64,000 bases of DNA from Podospora pseudocomata (lineage: Eukaryota; Ascomycota; Sordariomycetes; Sordariales; Podosporaceae), in assembly GCF_035222375.1 (NCBI RefSeq), contig NW_026946366.1, positions 992,001 through 1,056,000 of the forward strand, read 5' to 3'. The notes under the pieces were generated by a model, which saw only the letters and a program-made list of their open reading frames with translations, was not told where the DNA came from and did not search any database. Positions within the stretch are counted from its first letter, which is position 1, and each line of letters starts with the position of its first letter. Position numbers and translations under genes: made by a program. This document shows, piece after piece, positions 55,906 through 64,000 of this stretch.

Positions 55906-56435
55906 ATGTTGCCTATCGTCACCTACCTCGTCAGCATGCTGGAACTGATCAGCACCGTGTACAGCACCCCCGCGGTTGTCGACAACTCACTCTCCCTTCA
56001 CAACACCTCATTCCTCGCTGCTTATGACGACACGGGGTATATCCTGGAATGGATCTGCGATCATGATACCTCGCCAGCCCACCAAAACTCCATCCGGGAC
56101 GGAATTGATTACCTACGTTCGTTGCCAGAGACACCCAGACCACGGACGACGCAAAAGGTTGTGGTCGCGTAAGCTGCTCTTGGAGAAGCGCAATTACTTG
56201 GTGTAACGAGGTAGGTTCAAACCGCCAGAGAGTCATCCTCGGGGACCTTCTACATTCTACCGACATCCAACCACCACAGAACTTCAACACTGGTATCGAG
56301 ACTACGTGGGAGCACATTGCCGCAGGTGCCGAGAGTCTGCTCACGAAGTGCTTTTACAATAACGGCCACGGGGTGAATGCAGTGGCGCGTTATAGCACAA
56401 ACTGGTTTGTGAAAGTTTGGGTCAACGACTGTTGA
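55906..56435 (+). pseudogene. Small secreted cysteine-containing protein, paralogue 1, frame interrupted
   Basis: It starts MLPIVTYLVSMLELISTVYS, a likely signal peptide, and continues to GIDYLRSLPE. The family core CGRVSCSWRSAITWCNE then appears in a neighbouring frame, so the first exon is interrupted once. A GTAGGT intron follows, then a second exon (NFNTGIETTWEHIAAGAESL ... FVKVWVNDC) ending TGA at 56433-56435. The layout matches the two paralogues downstream. Function is unknown; the family is probably extracellular. Confidence 0.6.
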
Positions 56436-56975
56436 TGGCGGGTCGTTGAAGTCAGTCGTGGCGAGGGAGCATAAAAGGTTTGTCGTAAATTTGCGACTCA
56501 ATATACCCGCACCGGTTGCCGGGCTGCGTTCTTGAGTATGGCAAACAAATGATGTGATATAGATGTCGGCCGTGAAGTTGTAAAGAGAGATGACCAATAA
56601 AGTGCCCTTTCTACGGTTGCTGTGGCCCAAACCAAAATAACCCGTCCTCCGGCCATTGTCTCCGAATCTCGGCCGCAACATTTGTGTTCAAGTTGCTGCT
56701 CTTCCGTGAACAATGATGTAGTCTTCATTTGCTTTGATATCTTGCTTCTCTCGGCCGAAGGGCCCATGCTTATCGAACGTCTGTTCGTCAAGGAGCAACA
56801 AGATTCCCGCCCGATGTCTTCTCCGTGGTTCAGCAGCGGCAGCTGTCAAAGGTGGCAGCAGCGGGATGCTCCTGCCAGCCGTGCCCCTAACCAGTATCTA
56901 TATCCATGGTTTCCCCCAGCTCTCGGTCCTTCCCCTCCTTTCCAAACCATCAAACACACACTCACCATTTGCACA

Positions 56976-57466
56976 ATGATATCCATCCTCGCCATCGTCG
57001 CCAGCGCGCTGGCCTTCTCAAGCGTGGCCTACAGCGCCCCCGCTGAACTCGCCCCCTCCAATGGCACCGCCACGGTCTCAAACTACACTGTATACTACGA
57101 GTGTAACCCATCCAACCTGAAGTGGGCCGAAATCAAGAACATCCAGATCGGCCGCGATTATCTAAACGGGCTCCCGGGCAAGGCTAAAATCGCCGGAGGC
57201 AAGCACTGCGACCGCGTCAGCTGCTCGTATAACTCGGCCATTTTCTACTGCAACGACGTGGGTGATCCTGTTGTTTTCGGTTTATTGCTTCTCTTCAAAG
57301 CTGGCGCTGATTGTGACAGGATGATAACGAGAAGGAGGTCGAGTGGGAGAGGCTCGCCGAATTCACCTCACTGCTTCTTGACAAGTGTGGTGATAAGAGC
57401 GTGGTGAAGGGCAGGGTGTTCGACAGGCCTAACTGGCATACTGAGGTTCAGGGTGAAGCTTGCTAA
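56976..57466 (+). CDS. Small secreted cysteine-containing protein, paralogue 2 (intact)
   Basis: Exons 56976-57257 and 57320-57466 give about 142 aa. Residues 1-21 (MISILAIVASALAFSSVAYSA) are a clear signal peptide. The mature part has N-glycosylation-like sites (NGT, NYT) and the core motif GGKHCDRVSCSYNSAIFYCND. The second exon carries EVEWERLAEFTSLLLDKCGD and ends in GEAC. Four to six cysteines suggest a disulfide-stabilised secreted protein. It is the only undamaged member of three tandem paralogues. From memory, secreted proteins with a C-x-x-VSC...SAI..CND core are widespread in ascomycetes, with no assigned function. Confidence 0.75.
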
Positions 57467-58200
57467 GGGTGGCTGGGTGAAGTGGTTGGGTGTTAAGTAA
57501 CACAGGGACGAGCATAGAGTTGTAGTTTCGCGCGGAGCCGCAACTGAATGCATTTGCGCTGGTTTAGCACGGTTTCTTCAGAGTTGTATTTTATTACAAG
57601 AACTGTGATTGTCCATTTCGTGTCGTGGTTTCTTCCACATCGAGTATTACCAACTTCCCTGGTGTCCAGGGAGCAGCGGACGGAATCGGCGTCTCATACT
57701 GACTCCGGATATATTCCAGTATCCGACTATCGGCTCATGGAGTGACAGACGTCGAGTTACTAGCTCAACTTTCTCGTTACCTTCTATAAATTTCTCCCTA
57801 TTGTAGAAGAAACTGTCGAAGTTTCGCCCGAAATAATCTCCAAAGCCAGGCCCCCACTTCAGGTCTTCTCATGGAGCAGGTCATCATCCTTTCCTTGATT
57901 CACTTGAACACGGTCTCTGTGAGATACCACATCTAGGAGTCGGCCGTAAACCATGCAAGTGAAAACGATCAGTTGTCTACCACCTTGGAAGAGCAATCAC
58001 AACGACAGTATAGGGCATGAACAGCACAAGAAGTGGGGCCAGAAGTTGACGGAGGGCAGTGAATGATAGCAACTGTCTACCTTGATCCTTGTATTCTGTA
58101 TATATACCTAAATCACAAGTAAGTTGACGAACTCTTCTCCTTCTCTACACGCCACCCAACCCAACCGACTTACAGTTGCTTCCAACACACAGCTTACACC
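57467..58200. other. Intergenic region between paralogues 2 and 3
   Basis: No gene is supported. Sequence just before 58201 resembles the 5' leader of the neighbouring paralogue. Confidence 0.45.
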
Positions 58201-58730
58201 ATATTGGCTGTTCTCACCCTTATCACCAGCATGCTGGCCGTGACCTACAGCGTCCCGTCTTTCCACGACATCACCTCTCTCCACAACAGCACCTCGCTCC
58301 ACAACAGCACTTCCTTGGACAACAGTTCGGCTCCGACTTGTGGCAACAACGATATCGATCCCAAGAGCTCAAGATATTATACATGCAAAATGGAGGGCAA
58401 CGGAGCCCCGATCAACGAGATCGGCCACGGACTCGAATACCTCTATGACCTGCAGCCCAGCCTAGCGAGGATTGGCGAGGGCAGACACTGCGACCACGTC
58501 AGCTGCGAGTGGGGGTCGGCCATCTTTTTCTGCAATGATGATGTAGGTTCATGTTGCGAATGGCCAGGTTGACGTTGTTGAGATCTGTTGCTGATATGAG
58601 TTTATCATAGACGAACCGCGTCAAGGTAGTTGAATGGCCTCAGATTGCCGATGCCGCTTCGCTCCTCATCGACACATGCAGGGATACTTCTGAGGTGACT
58701 GTGAAGGGCAAGGTGTATTTCACGAAGTAA
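58201..58730 (+). pseudogene. Small secreted cysteine-containing protein, paralogue 3, start not conserved
   Basis: The frame from 58201 (ILAVLTLITSMLAVTYSVPS) matches the signal peptides of the other two paralogues but has no ATG where they start; the first in-frame ATG is at 58231, inside the signal peptide. It continues with LHNSTSLHNSTSLDNSSAP, an N-glycosylation-rich repeat, then GRHCDHVSCEWGSAIFFCNDD. A GTAGGT intron (58543-58610) leads to exon 2 (TNRVKVVEWPQIADAASLLI) ending TAA at 58728-58730. It may be expressed with a shortened signal or be inactive. Confidence 0.6.
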
Positions 58731-59187
58731 CTGGCATGTTGAGGTTGTCGGAAGTGTCAGTAATTGCTGAATGGGTTGGTTGGGATTCACGATGCTGGAG
58801 CAGGTGTGGTTTAAGGTTGAGGATGTGGCTCATAATACATGGGCACTGGTTACTGGATTGTTCTTCTGTCTTTGTCTGCTCTGCTGTAGTGATGCTCAGT
58901 AAATGTGATAACGATCAAGGGGGCCCCACTATAAAAGTATAAGCCAGGGGCGGCCCACTCCCAAGGGAGGGTCCGTGTCGACGCGCCAACATGATCCGGG
59001 CTGTCCCAAGAATCTTGACGGCGCCGCATTTGGTCGACCCCAAAGCGAACCTGGTTTCTGGGTCAGATAACTTGTCATATCATTCCCAGTTTTTGTCCTC
59101 GAGCATTCTTGTTGCAGTATCTTCACAATTGGGCCATCAACGGTTCTCAGAATGTCAGACTGATCATGACAGTGGCCGCCAATCAGC
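58731..59187. other. Intergenic region
   Basis: Promoter side of the 829-aa gene. No feature recognised. Confidence 0.45.
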
Positions 59188-61677
59188 ATGGACGATCCAT
59201 GGCGCTCACCATGGACTGCGACCGAGGTCGATCCCGACAAAGACCACAAACTTCCCTCTCCCTCTCTCTCCAAATCCGACCTCGCTCCTCCACCACGCGC
59301 GCTTCTCTCGGGCACCAGCTCTCCACGACTCTCGGCGGCAGTCGAATCTTCGCCATGGGGCGATGACGGGGATGGCCTCGGGGACTGGGCCGGCGCTTCG
59401 ACACCGGCGGCCGATGCCTCGTCGGTTCATTCTGGATGGGGCGGTGGGTGGGCAACGAGTCCGAATCTTGCGGCCGTTCGACGAGACGATGATTCTGGCA
59501 GGTTAAGCCCAATCGCGTGGCCTGGCAACATTGCGACGCCAAAACCAGCAAACGGCTCCGCCTTTCGACAACCCTCGCCCGATCCCTGGGCAACCGAGTC
59601 TTCGTTCGACAAACCGCCAACGGAAATCGACGCACCCCAAGTAATCGTCGATCTTGCCTCTCCTCGAGCGACGCACTTTGAGACGCTGAAAGTCGCAACC
59701 GGTTTGGGGGCGATTGGCCTGGATGCTGGATGGGATAGTGCGTCGGTGGAAGAGAACAGAGAAGGACCAACTGAGGTCACGGATCCCCAGAATCATGAAG
59801 AAAAGCGAGCAGAGGATCCGGCACAGCTTCCGCGGCACAATGGCGAGTTACGCTCGTACACTCCGTCGAATGAAGGAACAGATCACGACGATGATCATCA
59901 AGACTCGCCCATAACATCCATCGACGAAGACCACAGAGGCCGTCAACGAGAACCGGCCCGGCCTGCTGGTAAGGTCCAGGAGCTGGTCGTCAAGTTCGAT
60001 GGTCTTGCCAAGGCTAAGAGCCAGGAGAGCTTGCGTGTCCCTCGGCCGAAGAGCAGCGGCAGTGGCAGTGTGGGCAAACGGGATGCCTCGAGTGACAATG
60101 GTGATTTTGGTGACTTCGAGGATACAGAGGACGTCAAATTCCACCCACCCCCAGATCCCGTGGAACAACCCGTGGCACCTCAGAGTTCGGAAGACGCGGA
60201 ACGACCTGTCACACCTCCCTCATCGCAAGACGTAAAGTCACCACTCACTCCTCCTTCATCAAAGTCAAAATGTGAAGACGAAACTCCCACAAAGCGATCT
60301 CCACAGGTAAAGTCCAGTGCCGTTGCTTCCCCCGAAGTTCCTATCAGACCGAAAATCATCCGTCCGACCTTTGAAGTCAATTTGGACCAAGTTGGTGAAC
60401 TTTTCGGGTCGATGAAAGTTCCTGTTAAACTGCCCATCATCAGTATTGATGGTGAGATTCCGGAGCGTGTCATCACCGACAGCTTCAACGAGATATCTGA
60501 ACGAAAGCTGTGGTACCGTTTGTCTCGGTTGGGATCGGCGCGGAGACACGATGCTGCAGATGAAGACAGCTACAGACGGATCACTTGGCCGACGTCCACA
60601 GTTCGTCAGGAAGTCATTACAATCGTCCGCCGGTGGATGGAAGAAGACTCCATTGCTGGCCGAGTGGCTCTTGGCGGAGGCATATCCAAGACTCAGAAGA
60701 ATATGTTCGGCTGGGATTCCTCTGCCGAGCCTGTTGGTCTGGATGCTGTCTTTGGCAAGCGAAAACAGGAATCTAGGGCAGCTCCACCGCAGCCGATCCA
60801 GATCCCAGATTCCCTGGCGTCTTTTCTTGAACCACCAACTCCTACGACGTCTAGATCAGCCCATAGTGTCGCATCACCCCCACCAGCTGTACAAAGCCCG
60901 CCGGTTGCTTCCTTCGGGTGGAGTGAGAGCCCTGCATTTGCTCCCACGCCAACTACAACCCTTGCACCACCCCCACGACCATCAACAGGCGGGAGCGCGC
61001 CTTCAGCCTTACCGTCAACAGCAGGTCATTCACGAACTGCCTCGCAGCCGGCAGTGTTCGGTGCTCCAACAGCATTTTCACCTGCGCCAATAGCCGAAGC
61101 AAACCATGACGATGGAGAAGACGATGATGAAGACTGGGGTGAAATGGTCTCTTCACCAGTTGAGTCAAAGCCGGCTGGATTCCAGAGCTTGGATGATGCC
61201 TTTGCGGCCCCAATTGCTCCTACTACCTCAGCATCTACACTATCAGACCCTGAAGCGGCTGGTGAAACTAGACCTTCTACGAGCGACCCATGGTCAACAA
61301 TGGACTTTTCGATGTTTGACGCTCCAGCTCCGGCTTTGTCTCAGTCCAAGCCGCCAGCCGCTCTACCGACGCCTTCAGATACACCTCTCGCCTTCTCACC
61401 CATAGTTGTGACATTTCCGCTGTCTCTTTCAGAAACGCCCACACCTTCACCAACATTCACGCCACCAACACAAACTTCACCACCTCCACCAAAGGCACTT
61501 CTCAGCGCACGACCTTTTACACCATCAGTGCCATCGCGGCTGTCAGAGCATATGTCCGTGCCACCAGATCCTGTTCCCCCCATCCAGGATCCCATCCACG
61601 ATCTGACTACGAGTGACGATGAGGTGGCTAAACAGATCATCGCAAACCTCCCCGACCTGTCATACATGTTGCGATGA
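59188..61677 (+). CDS. 829-aa disordered protein with clathrin-adaptor ear-binding motifs
   Basis: A single exon. The start MDDPWRSPWTATEVDPDKDH is followed by long Ser/Pro/Asp-rich disorder. Short linear motifs stand out: DPW occurs at the start and again in DPWATE and DPWSTM, and NGDFGDFEDTED contains FGDF. DPW and acidic FGxF motifs are known ligands of the AP-2 and AP-1 adaptor ear domains. One folded region at about 390-520 (IRPTFEVNLDQVGELFGSMK ... KLWYRLSRLGSARRHDAADE ... RRITWPTSTVRQEVITIVRR) and the C-terminus (EVAKQIIANLPDLSYMLR) look conserved. A role in clathrin-mediated vesicle traffic is inferred from these motifs, not from recognised homology. Confidence 0.7.
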   Translation: MDDPWRSPWTATEVDPDKDHKLPSPSLSKSDLAPPPRALLSGTSSPRLSAAVESSPWGDDGDGLGDWAGASTPAADASSVHSGWGGGWATSPNLAAVRRDDDSGRLSPIAWPGNIATPKPANGSAFRQPSPDPWATESSFDKPPTEIDAPQVIVDLASPRATHFETLKVATGLGAIGLDAGWDSASVEENREGPTEVTDPQNHEEKRAEDPAQLPRHNGELRSYTPSNEGTDHDDDHQDSPITSIDEDHRGRQREPARPAGKVQELVVKFDGLAKAKSQESLRVPRPKSSGSGSVGKRDASSDNGDFGDFEDTEDVKFHPPPDPVEQPVAPQSSEDAERPVTPPSSQDVKSPLTPPSSKSKCEDETPTKRSPQVKSSAVASPEVPIRPKIIRPTFEVNLDQVGELFGSMKVPVKLPIISIDGEIPERVITDSFNEISERKLWYRLSRLGSARRHDAADEDSYRRITWPTSTVRQEVITIVRRWMEEDSIAGRVALGGGISKTQKNMFGWDSSAEPVGLDAVFGKRKQESRAAPPQPIQIPDSLASFLEPPTPTTSRSAHSVASPPPAVQSPPVASFGWSESPAFAPTPTTTLAPPPRPSTGGSAPSALPSTAGHSRTASQPAVFGAPTAFSPAPIAEANHDDGEDDDEDWGEMVSSPVESKPAGFQSLDDAFAAPIAPTTSASTLSDPEAAGETRPSTSDPWSTMDFSMFDAPAPALSQSKPPAALPTPSDTPLAFSPIVVTFPLSLSETPTPSPTFTPPTQTSPPPPKALLSARPFTPSVPSRLSEHMSVPPDPVPPIQDPIHDLTTSDDEVAKQIIANLPDLSYMLR

Positions 61678-62677
61678 TACATTGAGAAGACGGCACTCCT
61701 TTGCAAATAATAATGTATGTATGTACCTAGGCATCAAGCCAACTGTGGCTGGTTCTGTTCATGAGTATAATGCATGGTTTTGGCGTTTTGGATTTTGCGC
61801 AAAACACCCGGAAATAGCTGGTATTTTTCGGCCGGTGAGATGTCAGGAGTATATATACCGAGCATGGAGTTTTTGTTAGCAATTCAAATCCTTGATCTTC
61901 ACATGCTCATGACTTTTACCAGGGCAGTTCCTATCCCAAGCGCTAGAGTGCTTTTCCTCAGAGAAATATCGCAGTTTCCTATTGTGCGGTAGCGTCGCGT
62001 ATTCGCCCTTTTTCATGCATCTTTTGCATGGATATCCACCTTCGGAAATCTGTTCCCTTGGCTGGAAGAGGGCCAGCCTACCAGAATGCGTTCGGAGTCG
62101 CGAGAAGTGCGCGAACAACCCCGGCTGTTGGTCAACTTGGCTTCTTCAAGCTCCTCTCCCCCGCCTTGCTCCCCCCAGGCACCCCCAGGTCCCCCCCACC
62201 ACCGTTCACCCGTTACAGGGGACGCGGTGGCGTCTCCCCGCACTCTTGGGATGTTGATCCCCGTCAGCCAAGACGGCCAAGCACTACCCCAGACTTTTAG
62301 CCATCTGGGGCTGCTACGTATCAGAACCTGAAGATTTCCAAAGCCGAAGCTGATACCCGGTCACACCCACTTGGGGGCTCGCCCTTCGCATGTGGTAGGA
62401 CCCCAGGATATCGATGCCATCATGGATGTTGGGTCTTTGCACCGAAAGCCGACTGGAGGCTCTGCGGCCCCTCTGCGCCGGCTCTTGGTTGACAGCTGGG
62501 ACTAGGCCGTGGGAATGGAGTGGAGATATCAAACCGTTAGCTCAACTTGGATATCGCTCGCGTTTCCGAGATGTTGGGTTTTCAAAGTGATATAAGCCAT
62601 GATTGAGAAGTCTTTTCGGTGATTGTTTGGGCAGAGAACTCAGTCTTCATCTCACCTGTCATACACACACAAGAGAG
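61678..62677. other. Intergenic region upstream of the P450 gene
   Basis: One kilobase without a supported gene; probably 3' flank of the upstream gene and promoter of the P450 gene. Confidence 0.45.
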
Positions 62678-64000
62678 ATGGCTGTCGTCACCCTCCTCAT
62701 GTCGCCTTGGGCGCCAGTAGGCCTGGTTGCCTTCTTTTTCGTCTATTATCTCTACCCATACTTCTTCACATACCGCCACCTCAGACGTATCCCAGCACCA
62801 TTCCCGGCCCAGTTCACCAACTGGTGGTTACTTCTTGTTGCCCGTCGTGGCGACCGGTACTTGACCGTTGATCAACTTCACAAGAAGCACGGCACTGTTG
62901 TCCGCATCCAACCCAACCACGTCAGCATCAACGATGACGCCGCCATCAACATCATCTACGGTCACGGCAATGGTTTCCTCAAGTCGTAAGTCTTTGCCCT
63001 CTTGCTTGCACCCACAGAGACAGAACATCACTGACATCTATCACACAGCGACTTCTATGACGCCTTCGTCTCCATTCGCCGGGGTCTCTTCAACACCCGC
63101 GACCGTCACGAGCACACCCGCAAGCGCAAGATCGTCTCCCACACCTTCTCGGTCAAGTCAGTCGCCCAGTTCGAGCCCTACATTCACTCCAACCTCGAGC
63201 TCTTTGTCAAGCAACTCGACAACCTCGTCACCCGCTCCCCGATGAAGACTGCCGTTCTCGACTGCCTCAACTGGTTCAACTACCTCGCCTTTGACGTCAT
63301 CGGTGATCTCGCCTTTGGTGCCCCCTTCGGCATGCTCAGCTCCGGCGCCGACATGGCCGAAGTCCGCTCTTCCCCAGACAGCCCCCCGATCTACGCCTCC
63401 GCCATCGAGATCCTCAACCGCCGGGGTGAGGTCTCCGCCGCTCTGGGTATCCTCCCATCCCTGAAGCCTTACGCAAAGTACTTCCCCGACCCGTTCTTCA
63501 CCCAGGGTCTCGCCGCGGTGGAGAGCCTGGCTGGTATCGCTATCGCCCGTGTGAAGATGAGACTTGAGAACCCACCCCCCGAGGGCCGCAAGGACCTCCT
63601 CCAGAGACTTGTCGATGCCAGAGACGAAAAGGGTGAACCGCTTGGAAGGGAGGAACTCACCGCCGAGGCCTTGACTCAGCTCATCGCCGGGTCAGACACC
63701 ACCTCCAACTCCTCCTGCGCGCTTCTGTACCACGCCGTCCGCACCCCGGGCGTGATCCCCAAGCTCCAAGCTGAACTCGACGCCGCTATCCCCCACTCGA
63801 TCGACGTCCCCACGTTTGAAATGGTCCGCGACCTGCCTTACCTCTCCGCTGTTGTCAACGAGACCCTCAGGCATAACTCGACCTCTGGGATTGGCCTCCC
63901 TCGTCAAATCCCGCTTGACTCCCCTGGCATTCACCTCAACGGGCACTTCTTCCCCGGTGGCACTGTTTTGTCGGTGCCGACGTATTCGGTTCATCATTCA
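62678..64000 (+). CDS. bphA: CYP53-family cytochrome P450, benzoate 4-hydroxylase (partial, runs off the right edge)
   Basis: Exon 1 (62678-62985) encodes an N-terminal membrane anchor (WAPVGLVAFFFVYYLYPYFF) and the start of the P450 fold. After a GTAAGT intron (62986-63048), exon 2 stays open to the window end. CYP53-like segments are NTRDRHEHTRKRKIVSHTFS (helix C), LAFDVIGDLAFGAPFGMLSS, NRRGEVSAALGILPSLKPYA, the I-helix LIAGSDTTSNSSCALLYHAV and the K-helix NETLRHNSTSGIGLPR. The haem-binding Cys lies beyond the window. CYP53 enzymes para-hydroxylate benzoate in the endoplasmic reticulum, feeding the protocatechuate/beta-ketoadipate route and detoxifying plant benzoates. Start chosen at ATG 62678, just before the hydrophobic anchor. 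Confidence 0.9.

Noticed and set aside
59183-59770. 195-codon minus-strand frame opposite the 829-aa gene
   Set aside because: Arg/Pro-rich antisense shadow of a disordered Ser/Pro/Asp-rich coding region.
1-64000. CRISPR arrays, bacterial operons, complete tRNA genes
   Set aside because: The window is fungal nuclear DNA. The only tandem arrays are WD40 coding units and microsatellites, and the only tRNA-like signal is a lone T-arm hairpin in the miniature element.

Overview
The window reads as nuclear DNA of a filamentous ascomycete, most likely a sordariomycete close to the Sordariales (Podospora/Chaetomium-like). The reasons are short introns of about 48-80 nt with GTRNGT donors and CTAAC-type branch sites, fungal-only families (CFEM receptor, HET-NACHT-WD40 receptors, Zn2Cys6 factor, CYP53 P450), a Pot2/Fot1-type transposon and a dispersed 5S rRNA fragment.

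Layout. 1-3739 (minus) is a decayed HET-NACHT-WD40 receptor whose WD40 array runs off the left edge. 7078-8529 is a CFEM/PTH11-like seven-helix receptor. 9059-11122 is a broken MFS transporter and 11188-11886 a broken GNAT acetyltransferase. 12750-14711 is a mitochondrial DEAD-box helicase (MSS116 type) and 15135-17960 (minus) an OPT oligopeptide transporter. 19511-25282 encodes a very large protein with two Ulp1-like (C48) folds; a 481-bp LTR-bounded miniature element sits in its last codons.

From 25.2 to 46 kb the window is an accessory island: LTR-retrotransposon fossils, a 5S fragment, an AT-rich stretch, a defective Pot2-like element, and two more NLR genes. One (26303-28978, minus) is a NACHT-WD40 receptor with no HET domain, divergent to a HeLo (HET-S-like) gene at 29472-30354 that ends in a short motif resembling HET-s amyloid repeats. 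The other (32448-36819, minus) is an apparently intact 1440-aa HET-NACHT-WD40 protein with twelve near-identical WD40 units. A hypothetical membrane protein and a Zn2Cys6 protein converge at 40.54 kb.

The right third returns to ordinary genes: an RRM protein, a proline-rich membrane protein, S-adenosylmethionine decarboxylase (spe2), the cytosolic Fe-S scaffold ATPase cfd1, three tandem small secreted proteins, an 829-aa protein with clathrin-adaptor ear-binding motifs, and the 5' part of a CYP53 benzoate 4-hydroxylase.

How the genes fit together. The NLR and HeLo genes belong to the fungal allorecognition/programmed-cell-death repertoire. In the known NWD2/HET-S pair of Podospora, an NLR passes an amyloid fold from its N-terminus to the C-terminus of a HeLo executioner. 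The 26.3-30.4 kb pair has the same geometry and is the best candidate here for an undescribed variant of that system. Housekeeping genes flank the island without obvious functional links. All splice models below were read by eye.
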